Assembly (NCBI RefSeq): GCF_013377785.1
Contig: NZ_JABXWT010000002.1
Coordinates: 1-64,000 of the forward strand
DNA length: 64,000 bases
Source of the DNA: Ruegeria haliotis
GTDB taxonomy: Bacteria; Pseudomonadota; Alphaproteobacteria; Rhodobacterales; Rhodobacteraceae
Reading direction: 5' to 3'
In this document: positions 56,764-64,000 of the stretch, one piece after another
Layout of the letters: each line of letters opens with the position of its first letter
Position numbering within the stretch: position 1 is the first letter of the stretch
Made by a program: the position numbers and the translations under genes
Notes under the pieces: model-generated
What the model was told of the DNA's origin: nothing
Seen by the model: only the letters and a program-made list of their open reading frames with translations
Database searches by the model: none

Positions 56764-56886
56764 ATGCTGACCCAGATCAAGACTGTGTTTAACCGCTCGC
56801 AATCCACAATTCTGCAGGATGCAGTCGGTTTGGTCTCTCTGGTTGTGATGCTGATGGTCGCCCTCCATCTGCCTGTCGGGTTTTAA
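56764..56886 (+). CDS. Small membrane protein of 40 residues, probably SOS-controlled
   Basis: The frame encodes MLTQIKTVFNRSQSTILQDA and then one hydrophobic helix (VGLVSLVVMLMVALHLPVGF) that runs to the C-terminus. GGAGGTGA sits at ideal spacing before the ATG, which strongly supports translation. A LexA box lies upstream. In Caulobacter the SOS-induced SidA is a comparable tiny membrane protein that blocks division. An equivalent role here is inference from size, topology and operator only. Confidence 0.78.
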   Translation: MLTQIKTVFNRSQSTILQDAVGLVSLVVMLMVALHLPVGF

Positions 56887-57033
56887 GCCTTTCTGTCTGC
56901 GCTCTCGTGCCGATCAAACCGCGCTTGTCATCCCTATTACTGTCAAGGGTGACCTGCCTGTCCCAAACCCCTTGAGGGGCCATGCCTCGGCCCCGCGCGG
57001 ATATCCGGACCCCACACGAGAAACGCATTACCT

Positions 57034-57073
57034 GCCGCCGCCCTTTCCGCCCGGAAGGAGCGGCGGCTTTTTT
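57034..57073 (+). terminator. Rho-independent terminator after the small membrane protein gene
   Basis: GCCGCCG (57034-57040) pairs with CGGCGGC (57061-57067), with an inner CCTTTCC/GGAAGG stem, followed by six T. It touches the 3' end of the convergent MarC gene. The region 56887-57033 shows nothing else. Confidence 0.85.
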
Positions 57074-57716
57074 ACAGCTGGCCGGTTTTGAAAATTTCCA
57101 ACATCGCTGACAGCACCGAATTGACCGCGACCGAGGCCAGGATCATGCCCATGACTCTGCTGATGATCGCGGCGCCCGAATGTCCAATCAATCGGATGAT
57201 CGGCTCAGCCATGAGCATCAGGACAAAAGCGACAACCAGAACGGACAGCATGACCAGCGCCGTGATCCCTTGATCCGCAGCGCTGTAACGATGGTTGTCT
57301 GTCAGAATAACAACGGCCAGCATCGCACCGGGGGAGGCCAGCGATGGAACTGCAAGGGGGAAGATCGCCGGGTTTTGCTTGTGGATTGTGTCTTCCATGT
57401 CCTCTTCGGCCTGACGCTGTTCGGTTTCCTGTTTGCTTTCGCCAAAGATCATCGTCAGCGCGAACAGGAACAGGATGATTCCGCCCGCGACCTGAAACGA
57501 GTTCAAGCCGATATCCAGCGCTTCGATCAACAATTGTCCGAAGATCAGGAAAAACAGCAAAACCCCGGCGCTGATCAACGAGGCCAGCATGGCTGTGCGC
57601 CGACGGGCGGCGGCTTCGAGACCTGCGGTAACTGCGATAAAGACTGGGATCGTTCCAATCGGGTCGATAACAACCCAAAGCGTCACAAAGTGTTCAAGCA
57701 AATTATTCAAACCCAT
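57072..57716 (-). CDS. MarC family integral membrane protein (second copy)
   Basis: This protein of about 214 residues has six membrane segments. It has the MarC pattern LWVVIDPIGTIPVFIAVTAG and FPLAVPSLASPGAMLAVVIL, and a charged loop (ESKQETEQRQAEEDMED) in the middle. It differs clearly from the copy at 11163. The ATG at 57716 and a GTG at 57719 are both close to GGGGAG. Function in transport is unproven. Confidence 0.88.
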   Translation of the reverse strand: MGLNNLLEHFVTLWVVIDPIGTIPVFIAVTAGLEAAARRRTAMLASLISAGVLLFFLIFGQLLIEALDIGLNSFQVAGGIILFLFALTMIFGESKQETEQRQAEEDMEDTIHKQNPAIFPLAVPSLASPGAMLAVVILTDNHRYSAADQGITALVMLSVLVVAFVLMLMAEPIIRLIGHSGAAIISRVMGMILASVAVNSVLSAMLEIFKTGQL

Positions 57717-57768
57717 CACTCCCCAAATTTTGCGTGAGGTTAGACAGGTTTGCGCTAAATTACTACGC

Positions 57769-58221
57769 TCAGGCGCAGTTTGCTTGTTCGGCCTGTTCCA
57801 ACGCTTCGGTCGTCGCGTCCAGCGCCAGAAGGATCGAGGCGTGGCGGTTCTTGTACTCCCGCGCGGGCATCAGCACTTCGAGACCGTCAAACGGGGCATC
57901 TGGGGCAGGGCCATCTTTTTTGAGCATTGCCGCCAGCTGATCGCGCGCCGTTTCGACCTGTGCCCGTGTGGTTCCGATCACCGCGCTTCCTACGATCGAA
58001 GCTGATGCCTGACCCAATGCGCAGGCTTTGACGTCCTGACCAAACCCGCTGATCCGGCCATCTTGCACCTTTACATCAACGGTGACGGTCGAGCCGCACA
58101 AAGGCGCGCGTTTCTTGACCGTCGCATCGGGATCGCTGAGCCTGTCGAGATGCGGAATATCCGCCGCCAGCGCCAGAATGCGCCCGGAATACAGCTTTAT
58201 CAGGTCGTTCTCGCCGCTCAT
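57769..58221 (-). CDS. NifU/IscU-like iron-sulfur scaffold protein
   Basis: The 150-residue protein has the U-type scaffold cysteines in KKRAPLCGSTVTVDVKV and DVKACALGQASASIV, which hold a nascent cluster. The C-terminal half is divergent and ends in EQAEQANCA with an extra Cys. No isc or suf genes are adjacent. It is divergent from hisI. AGGGAAAGCC precedes the chosen start. Confidence 0.85.
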   Translation of the reverse strand: MSGENDLIKLYSGRILALAADIPHLDRLSDPDATVKKRAPLCGSTVTVDVKVQDGRISGFGQDVKACALGQASASIVGSAVIGTTRAQVETARDQLAAMLKKDGPAPDAPFDGLEVLMPAREYKNRHASILLALDATTEALEQAEQANCA

Positions 58222-58287
58222 GGCTTTCCCTCGTTGCGTGTTCCCCATACATAGTGGCCAGCCCCCGGGATGCAAAAGGTTTTTGTC

Positions 58288-58659
58288 ATGTCTGACCCCG
58301 TCATGTTTGATCCATCGACCCTGAAATTCAATGAGGCCGGATTGATCCCTGCCATCGCGCAGGATGGGGCAACAGGAGAGGTGCTGATGATGGCCTGGAT
58401 GAATGCGCAAGCCGTGGAGCGTACGCTGGAGACAGGTCGTGTCACCTATTGGTCGCGTTCACGTCAGACATTCTGGATCAAGGGCGAAACCTCGGGGCAC
58501 ATGCAGGAACTGGTGGATTTTCGCATCGATTGCGACCGGGATTGTCTGTTGGTTTTGGTGCGTCAGACCGGGGCCGCTTGCCACACCAACCGGCGTACAT
58601 GCTTCTACACGGCGGTGCGTAAAGGCACTGAAACCGAGTTGATGTCGCCGATGGAGTGA
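58288..58659 (+). CDS. hisI: Phosphoribosyl-AMP cyclohydrolase
   Basis: HisI opens the purine ring in histidine synthesis. The 123-residue zinc enzyme has VLMMAWMNAQAVERTLETG, WSRSRQTFWIKGETSGH, and the zinc cysteines in DCDRDCLLVLV and GAACHTNRRTCFY. The ATG at 58288 (after AAAAGG) is preferred to that at 58270. It is not fused to HisE. Confidence 0.95.
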   Translation: MSDPVMFDPSTLKFNEAGLIPAIAQDGATGEVLMMAWMNAQAVERTLETGRVTYWSRSRQTFWIKGETSGHMQELVDFRIDCDRDCLLVLVRQTGAACHTNRRTCFYTAVRKGTETELMSPME

Positions 58660-58666
58660 ACGTGAG

Positions 58667-59554
58667 TTAGAGACCGACCTTGGCGCGGACATCGCTATTA
58701 CTGACGCCTTCGGCCCGGTATTTTGAGATCGCCCGTGCATCATCACGTTTTGCCAAACGTTTACCGACCTCATCGCGGATCAGGCGATGGTGAAAGTACT
58801 CGGGCGTGGGAAGATCCAACAGGGCCTGTAGCAAGACATGAATGCGTGTCGCTTCGAACAGGTCCTGACCGCGGACCACGCGCGTAATCTCTTGAGCGGC
58901 GTCATCCAAAACCACTGACAGGTGATAGGAGGTGCCCATGTCGCGTCTGGATAAAACGACATCTCCGATGGTGCTTTCCAATTCTTCTGGCGTGAACGTG
59001 ATAATGCCAGTCTCCCCATTCGGACCTTCCCCGCGTTCTTCAAAACGACCCATGGGTGTCTTTGGACCAAATACATGACGCCCGGCCTTGAAAACATCCA
59101 GTCTCAGCGGTTCGTTTTTCGGTCGTGGACGTTGGCTTAAATCCTCGCCCTGCATCCGAATGCGGCAGGTGCCCGGATAGATCAGCCCGTCAGGTCCAAG
59201 CAGCGGGGCACCTTCCTGCGGGGCGTTTGTGGCCGCCGCAATGTCTTTTCGATTGCATGTGCAGGGGTACAAGAGACCGCGGGCCCAAAGTGTATCGAGC
59301 GCATTTTCGTAGACGGGCAAACGATCAGATTGGCGCATGACAGGTTTGGACCATCGAAGACCCAACCAATCGAGGTCGTCAAAAATCTGCTCTTCCCAAT
59401 ATGTACGCGATCGGGATTGGTCGATGTCTTCGATGCGCAGCAGAAACTCTCCGCCCTCGGATGCTGCCATATCACTGGCCAACATCGCCGAGTAGGCATG
59501 CCCCAGATGCAGCGGTCCAGTTGGAGATGGCGCGAAGCGAGTCTTGAAAGTCAC
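58667..59554 (-). CDS. gluQ: Glutamyl-Q tRNA(Asp) synthetase
   Basis: This 295-residue GluRS-like enzyme glutamylates queuosine in tRNA-Asp. It has the class I HIGH-type motif in RFAPSPTGPLHLGHAYSA, a zinc site in YPCTCNRKDI, and the KMSKS-like GKRLAKRDDARAI. It lacks the anticodon domain of true GluRS. Its start overlaps the end of the methyltransferase gene by four bases. Confidence 0.94.
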   Translation of the reverse strand: MTFKTRFAPSPTGPLHLGHAYSAMLASDMAASEGGEFLLRIEDIDQSRSRTYWEEQIFDDLDWLGLRWSKPVMRQSDRLPVYENALDTLWARGLLYPCTCNRKDIAAATNAPQEGAPLLGPDGLIYPGTCRIRMQGEDLSQRPRPKNEPLRLDVFKAGRHVFGPKTPMGRFEERGEGPNGETGIITFTPEELESTIGDVVLSRRDMGTSYHLSVVLDDAAQEITRVVRGQDLFEATRIHVLLQALLDLPTPEYFHHRLIRDEVGKRLAKRDDARAISKYRAEGVSNSDVRAKVGL

Positions 59555-60165
59555 GTTTTTTCGATAACATACACGTCGGATTTAAGGTTCATCCCAGGCA
59601 GGTGCGGACCATATTCACGAAATAACAGCCGAGCGGCCCCCATATCCAGCCAATCATTCAACCTCGTGGTGTAAGAGTGATCCGCAAGCGTATGATCATT
59701 ATATGAAAATGCTAGCATTCCGCCCTTTGGCAAGGCATGCATCAGCAGGTCCAACGTCTCAGGTGGGGCCGCGCCGGTACCAATAACCCCGATGGCGGTA
59801 ATTGCCGTATATGCATCCTGGGTCAGCGGGGCTGGGTCGGTGATTTCGAAACTCGATAGAGTGCGATAGACGCCTTTGGCGGCTGCAACCTCCAACATGT
59901 TGGGTGTTGGGTCCATACCGTCGATCACCAAAAATCCGGCTGCGTGCAGCGCAAGCCCTGAAAGGCCGGTACCGCAGCCATAATCCAAAACCGGCGTTTG
60001 TGCCTGAGGCTGCTGGGACCACAGCGCCTCGGCTACGCGGCCCGGTGTGGCATAACCCTGAGCCGCAACCTCATCTTCGTAGGTCGCGGCCCATTTCTGG
60101 TAGTGTTCCTGAGTGTCCTCAGGGGTTTCAAGATCGTAGGTGCTTTTGAAAAACTTATCACTCAT
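59551..60165 (-). CDS. SAM-dependent methyltransferase of unknown substrate
   Basis: The 204-residue class I methyltransferase has the SAM-binding motif VLDYGCGTGLSGLALHAAGF and then IDGMDPTPNMLEVAAAKGVY. A YQKWAATYEDEVAAQGY stretch near the N-terminus is common to UbiE/WBSCR27-like proteins. It is coupled to gluQ. The target cannot be inferred. Confidence 0.85.
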   Translation of the reverse strand: MSDKFFKSTYDLETPEDTQEHYQKWAATYEDEVAAQGYATPGRVAEALWSQQPQAQTPVLDYGCGTGLSGLALHAAGFLVIDGMDPTPNMLEVAAAKGVYRTLSSFEITDPAPLTQDAYTAITAIGVIGTGAAPPETLDLLMHALPKGGMLAFSYNDHTLADHSYTTRLNDWLDMGAARLLFREYGPHLPGMNLKSDVYVIEKT

Positions 60166-60202
60166 GCCAGTATGCTAGGCCGGGCGGGCAGGGCGCGTCC
60201 AG

Positions 60203-61543
60203 TCAGCATTGCGCCAGCCAATTGGTCCACTCGGCTTTTGCCCGGTCGGTGTAGGCCTTATAGCGGTCCTTTCGGCCTCGGCGTCCGCCTTTCAGGCCCT
60301 CCACGGGGCGGAACAGGCCAAAGTTCACGTTCATCGGCTGGAACGTCTTGGCCTCGGCCCCACCGGTGATGTGGTGAATCAGAGCCCCCATGGCGCTGTC
60401 TTGCGGCACTTCAGGTAGTTCACGCCCCAGAATCTCGGCTGCTGCCAAGCGACCGGCCAGCAAGCCCATGGCAGCGCTTTCGACATACCCCTCGACGCCG
60501 GTAATTTGACCAGCAAAACGAATATTGGGTTTGGATTTCAACCGCATCTGCGCATCCAGCAGAGTGGGGGAATTGATGAATGTATTACGGTGAATACCGC
60601 CTAGCCGGGCGAAACTCGCGTTTTCCAGACCTGGGATCATACGGAACACTTCGGTTTGCGCACCGTATTTCATCTTGGTCTGAAAACCCACGATATTGAA
60701 CAGTGTGCCCAAGGCGTTGTCACGGCGCAGCTGTACCACAGCATGCGCTTTGACATCCGGTTGATGCGGGTTGGTCAGGCCAACCGGCTTCATCGGTCCA
60801 TGACGCAAGGTTTCGCGTCCGCGCTCTGACATCACCTCGATAGGCAAGCAGCCGTCGAAATACCCGGCTGTCTCGCCTTCGTGGAACTCGGCCTTGTCGG
60901 CGGCCAAAAGGGCATCGATGAATGCTTCATACTGGTCCCGGTCCATCGGGCAATTCAGATAAGCTGTGCGCTCTTCCTCCGTTTCACCTTTGTCATAGCG
61001 TGACTGCATCCACGCTTGGCTCATGTCGATGCTGTCTGCGTAAACAATTGGGGCGATGGCATCAAAAAACGCCAGCGCCTCCGCGCCGGTCTCGACCTGG
61101 ATCGCTTGGCCCAATGCCGGAGAGGTCAAGGGACCTGTGGCGAAGATCCATTGTCCGTCATCCGGAAGGGAGGACACTTCTTCATCCGTAACGGTCACAC
61201 GGGGATGGGCGCGCAGCCTGGCAGTCACATCTTCGGCAAACAGATCGCGGTCCACGGCCAGGGCACCGCCAGCGGGCAGCCGGTGTGCGTCAGCCGTGGT
61301 CATGATCAATCCATTGGCAGAACGCATTTCCCAATGCAGCAGGCCAACGGCATTCTGTTCGTCATCATCCGAGCGGAACGAGTTGGAACAGACCATCTCG
61401 GCCAGATTGCCTGTTTGATGCGCAAATGTGCCCACATTGGGCCGCATTTCGTGAATGACGACATCCACGCCCATTTCCGCTGCCTGCCAGGCAGCTTCGG
61501 ACCCGGCCATGCCGCCGCCCACGATATGCAATACTTGTGTCAT
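60203..61543 (-). CDS. trmFO: Methylenetetrahydrofolate-tRNA-(uracil-5-)-methyltransferase TrmFO
   Basis: TrmFO makes ribothymidine 54 in tRNA using methylene-THF and FADH2. The 446-residue flavoprotein has the FAD motif [19 protein letters not shown]. It also has [20 protein letters not shown] with [10 protein letters not shown], and the catalytic cysteines are near [15 protein letters not shown]. Its [11 protein letters not shown]-terminal stretch is typical. The start at 61543 follows the conserved [11 protein letters not shown]. The 260 bases upstream hold no gene that I can see. Confidence 0.95.
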   Translation of the reverse strand: MTQVLHIVGGGMAGSEAAWQAAEMGVDVVIHEMRPNVGTFAHQTGNLAEMVCSNSFRSDDDEQNAVGLLHWEMRSANGLIMTTADAHRLPAGGALAVDRDLFAEDVTARLRAHPRVTVTDEEVSSLPDDGQWIFATGPLTSPALGQAIQVETGAEALAFFDAIAPIVYADSIDMSQAWMQSRYDKGETEEERTAYLNCPMDRDQYEAFIDALLAADKAEFHEGETAGYFDGCLPIEVMSERGRETLRHGPMKPVGLTNPHQPDVKAHAVVQLRRDNALGTLFNIVGFQTKMKYGAQTEVFRMIPGLENASFARLGGIHRNTFINSPTLLDAQMRLKSKPNIRFAGQITGVEGYVESAAMGLLAGRLAAAEILGRELPEVPQDSAMGALIHHITGGAEAKTFQPMNVNFGLFRPVEGLKGGRRGRKDRYKAYTDRAKAEWTNWLAQC

Positions 61544-61803
61544 GCGCTGCCACATAGGGCAGAGTGCAGGCAGACGCAACTCGACCGGGCTTGGGCGTAT
61601 AGTGCTTTTAAGGGAAGGGGTCTTGGGGTCGCCGCTGCGGGAATGTCAACGCCGGTGAGAGAAACCAGCTGGAGGGACCTTCCGCCCGCGACGACCCAAA
61701 AGTATGGTAGAGGCCTTAGCCTCGACCCAGCATTGCCACAGTGTTGCCCTTTTGAAAAGTGCTAAAATGAAAACAGTGGCAAAAAATGTATCAAATAATC
61801 GCG

Positions 61804-62589
61804 TTATTGGGTCCAATTCGGTGGGCGTTTCTCGATAAATGCGGAAATGCCTTCCTCGGTATCCCGGTGCAACATATTCTGCGCCATTACCTCACCAGTA
61901 TAGTCGTATGCCCGATCCAACGGCATCTCAAGCTGCTGATAAAAAGCCTCTTTTCCGATTTTGACCGCCGTTCCCAACTTTGCGGCGATTTGCTCGGCCA
62001 GCGAAAGTGCCTCGTGCTCCACGAGCATTTCCGGAACCACACGGTTGATCAGCCCCAGTTCCACAGCTTTGTCTGCTGAGATGAAATCACCGGTCGTCAG
62101 CATCTCAAAGGCATGTTTTCTTGAGATATTGCGGCTAAGGGCCACCATCGGGGTCGAGCAGAACAGGCCGATATTCACACCATTTACGCCAAATCGTGTC
62201 CCTTCGGCGGCAACGGCCAGATCGCAGGTCGCAACCAATTGGCATCCCGCCGCTGTGGCAATGCCGTGAGCCTGCGCGATAACGGGCTGCGGCAGGGATT
62301 GGATCGACATCATCATTCGGGCGCAACGACTGAATAAGTCTTGAAAATAGGCTTGCCCCCCATCTTCGGATTGCCGGCCGGCTGTCATCTGTTTCAGATC
62401 GTGACCTGCGCAGAATGCTTTGCCCGCGCCAGACAGGACCACTGCGCGGATCGAATCGTCTTCGCGCAGAGTGTCGAATTGGGCTTGCAGTGCTGCCAGC
62501 ATCTCGTCACTCAACGCGTTCAGACGATCAGGTGCGTTCATTTTCAACTGTGCGATCGCGCCCGTGTCGTTACGTTCCAGAATTGCCAT
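61804..62589 (-). CDS. Enoyl-CoA hydratase/isomerase family protein
   Basis: The 261-residue crotonase-fold protein has the oxyanion segments SGAGKAFCAGHDLKQM and HGIATAAGCQLVATCDLAV, and GVNIGLFCSTPMVALSR, resembling the ECHDC3-like branch. The usual catalytic Glu pair is not obvious, so it may not be a standard hydratase. It is divergent from the thioesterase gene, with 58 bases between start codons; the pair may act on the same acyl-CoA. Confidence 0.85.
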   Translation of the reverse strand: MAILERNDTGAIAQLKMNAPDRLNALSDEMLAALQAQFDTLREDDSIRAVVLSGAGKAFCAGHDLKQMTAGRQSEDGGQAYFQDLFSRCARMMMSIQSLPQPVIAQAHGIATAAGCQLVATCDLAVAAEGTRFGVNGVNIGLFCSTPMVALSRNISRKHAFEMLTTGDFISADKAVELGLINRVVPEMLVEHEALSLAEQIAAKLGTAVKIGKEAFYQQLEMPLDRAYDYTGEVMAQNMLHRDTEEGISAFIEKRPPNWTQ

Positions 62590-62647
62590 CTTGCCCTCCG
62601 ATCCGATGTCGGGCCAACTCTAGGCTGACAGAACGAAGAGGGGAAGT

Positions 62648-63091
62648 ATGTCCGTGGCTATGAATAAAGATGAGCTATCGGAGTACCTGGCGCAGGTGTT
62701 TCCGCAGGTGCACAAGGATTTCGTTGTAGAAGAATTGACTGAAGACTCCATAACCATGCGGCTGGTGGTCGAGGAGCGTCACCTGCGCCCTGGTGGCACC
62801 GTTTCTGGCCCTTCGATGTTCGGATTGGCCGACGTATGTGTTTATGCAATGATCTTGTCCCGCAAAGGACGCCAATCCCTTGCGGTCACAACCAGCAGCT
62901 CGATGGATTTTCTTCGTAAACCTGAGGGCGCAGCTGACATGATCGCACAGTGCAGATTGCTGAAACTGGGGCGGTCTCTTGCCGTGGGGGATGTATTAAT
63001 ATTCTCGGAGGGGGCGGACAGCCCCGTTGCGCGCGCCAGTATGACTTATTCCCTTCCACCTGCCGGATCCGCTGCGGCAGCATTTGGATAA
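62648..63091 (+). CDS. PaaI-type hot-dog thioesterase
   Basis: The 147-residue protein has the hot-dog thioesterase pattern RHLRPGGTVSGPSMFGLADVC, with an acidic catalytic position, and TTSSSMDFLRKPEGAADM. It would hydrolyse acyl-CoA esters. GAAGAGGGGAAGT precedes the start at 62648. Substrate unknown. Confidence 0.85.
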   Translation: MSVAMNKDELSEYLAQVFPQVHKDFVVEELTEDSITMRLVVEERHLRPGGTVSGPSMFGLADVCVYAMILSRKGRQSLAVTTSSSMDFLRKPEGAADMIAQCRLLKLGRSLAVGDVLIFSEGADSPVARASMTYSLPPAGSAAAAFG

Positions 63092-63116
63092 AAAGGGCCG
63101 GGGACACGCCCCGGCC
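63090..63116 (-). terminator. Terminator for the DUF1127 gene, possibly bidirectional
   Basis: GGCCGGGG (63096-63103) pairs with CCCCGGCC (63109-63116). On the minus strand TTTTT follows, so it fits the end of the DUF1127 transcript. The plus strand lacks a T run. Confidence 0.75.
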
Positions 63117-63151
63117 AAGGAAAAGGTCCCAAAACTGGGACTGGGGATGCT

Positions 63152-63379
63152 TTAGTTCAGCCAGAAATGCCGATTTACTTCACGGTTGGCCTGATGCCGG
63201 GTCAAACCGACATCTTCCAGCAGCCTGTCATCCAGATAACTCAAGTTAATCCGGCTGCGGCGGCGACGTTCCCATTGAGTGACCGCCGCCGCAAACCGCA
63301 CGGCCAGCGCGGCGATCAGCGGCAGTCGGGGACTGTCGTTCAGCAGCATGAGGGCGGGGTTGTGCATTGTGCGTGTCAT
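63152..63379 (-). CDS. DUF1127 domain protein
   Basis: The 75-residue protein has the arginine-rich DUF1127 core near its C-terminus (WERRRRSRINLSYLDDRLLE, then DVGLTRHQANREVNRHFWLN). Related small proteins influence phosphate metabolism and RNA turnover in other alphaproteobacteria. AAAGGAT precedes the start at 63379. It is divergent from the MocR regulator. Confidence 0.88.
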   Translation of the reverse strand: MTRTMHNPALMLLNDSPRLPLIAALAVRFAAAVTQWERRRRSRINLSYLDDRLLEDVGLTRHQANREVNRHFWLN

Positions 63380-63395
63380 CTTGGGTATCCTTTCA

Positions 63396-63459
63396 AATTG
63401 TATTGACACAAATAGTAGATGTTCGGTATATTTGCTTGATACATTCGAAATTGTGTCAA
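63396..63459. promoter_or_regulatory. Divergent control region of the DUF1127 and MocR genes
   Basis: TTGACACAA (63403-63411) and its reverse complement TTGTGTCAA (63451-63459) are arranged symmetrically. On the plus strand TTGACA (63403-63408) and GTATAT (63426-63431) are 17 bases apart, a good sigma-70 promoter for the MocR gene. AATTGTATT (63396) resembles two GATACAATT copies inside the MocR gene start (63483, 63542) in reverse. Autoregulation is likely but inferred. Confidence 0.55.
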
Positions 63460-63478
63460 AATCAAAGGAAGAATTGTA

Positions 63479-64000
63479 ATGGATACAATTTGGCCGGAAG
63501 AGCTGCCGAAATCCCAGGGGCCGAAGTATACCCTGGTGGCCGATACAATTCGAAAAGCTATCGAAAACAAAAGCCTGGAGGTTGGTGTGAAACTACCTCC
63601 GGTCCGAGAACTTGCATATAGATTACAAATCACGCCGGGTACTGTTGCGAGGGCCTATACCATTCTGACGGACGAGGGCTTGCTACAAGCTGAAGTCGGA
63701 CGTGGTACATTTGTGGCGCCTCCAAAATCTCCAATCCTGGATGATGTCTGGTCGAGGCAACTGCATCTGAGAGACGACAAATATGATTCCAATGTCAGTC
63801 TATTCAGTCCGCGCCTGCCGGATGTGGGGCAGGTGCACCTGATCCGTGAATGCCTTGCGAAAGTCGCCCAAGGTGATCCACGGATGTTCATGAACTATCC
63901 CACGCGCGATGCCTACCTGCCGGTCCGGCAGGTGGTGGTTGACTGGCTATCGGATCTGCCGCTGGGCGCGCTGACCGCTGACGACATCGTTTTGACCCAT
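63479..64000 (+). CDS. MocR/PdxR-family regulator (GntR helix-turn-helix plus aminotransferase domain), cut by the window end
   Basis: The frame is open from 63479 to the right edge (174 codons). The N-terminal winged helix reads LPPVRELAYRLQITPGTVAR with AYTILTDEGLLQAEVGRGTFV. It is followed by a linker and the start of a fold-type I aminotransferase domain (GDPRMFMNYPTRDAYLPVRQ). Such proteins use PLP as effector or sense amines. The start follows AAAGGAAG and begins MDTIWPEELP. The target genes may include the divergent DUF1127 gene. Confidence 0.88.
   Translation, partial: MDTIWPEELPKSQGPKYTLVADTIRKAIENKSLEVGVKLPPVRELAYRLQITPGTVARAYTILTDEGLLQAEVGRGTFVAPPKSPILDDVWSRQLHLRDDKYDSNVSLFSPRLPDVGQVHLIRECLAKVAQGDPRMFMNYPTRDAYLPVRQVVVDWLSDLPLGALTADDIVLTH

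Overview
The window looks like chromosomal DNA of a marine Rhodobacterales bacterium (Roseobacter group, Ruegeria-like). The evidence is a split, circularly permuted alphaproteobacterial tmRNA whose tag ends in APVAVAA, the SciP-CtrA pair, the F1-ATPase zeta subunit, a gene-transfer-agent type endolysin and holin, DMSP demethylase (dmdA) with acryloyl-CoA reductase (acuI), an RNase E with an acidic insertion in its S1 domain, and a GTTC-N7-GTTC LexA box. Genes are dense and mostly housekeeping. No rRNA, tRNA, CRISPR array or complete prophage was seen.

Layout. 1-660: truncated IS481-type element. 0.7-8.6 kb: acyltransferase, murI, argC and the cytochrome c maturation genes ccmE, ccmF and ccmH, with a two-gene lysis cassette of gene-transfer-agent type between ccmE and ccmF. 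8.6-13 kb: homocysteine methyltransferase, ATPase zeta subunit, purC, a MarC protein, purS and purQ. 12.9-16 kb: DctB/DctD-like two-component pair. 16-19.4 kb: rne with a long leader. 19.4-27.8 kb: tusA, ccdA, a hydrolase-like protein coupled to a cytochrome P450, class I aldolase, tag, an overlapping fumC-DUF4169-RHH operon, and sspB. 27.9-32.9 kb (mostly minus strand): chrB-chrA, a SnoaL-like protein, ssrA, a DUF4345 protein, tenA and gntR. 33-37.2 kb: DUF2182-DUF1326-DinB-dmdA in tight succession, then acuI. 37.4-49 kb: envelope biogenesis block frr-uppS-cdsA-dxr-rseP-bamA-skp-fabZ-lpxA-lpxI-lpxB. 49-56.7 kb: AhpD-like protein, mnmA, sciP, ctrA, ligA and recG. 56.7-64 kb: an SOS-box small membrane protein, a second MarC, a NifU-like protein, hisI, gluQ, a methyltransferase, trmFO, an enoyl-CoA hydratase, a thioesterase, a DUF1127 protein and a MocR regulator cut by the window end.

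How the parts connect. The envelope block supplies undecaprenyl and phospholipid precursors, isoprenoids, outer-membrane protein insertion and lipid A in one co-oriented run. ctrA and sciP sit about 47 kb from the lysis cassette; in related bacteria CtrA influences gene-transfer-agent release. dmdA appears to be transcribed with three poorly characterised genes from a promoter region shared with a GntR repressor-type gene that carries two matching operator-like sites. The points most worth a second look are the LexA-box 40-residue membrane protein after recG, the dmdA operon, a long hairpin that buries the ligA start codon, the DctD-like regulator without its sigma-54 loop, and the lysis cassette inside the cytochrome c maturation locus.
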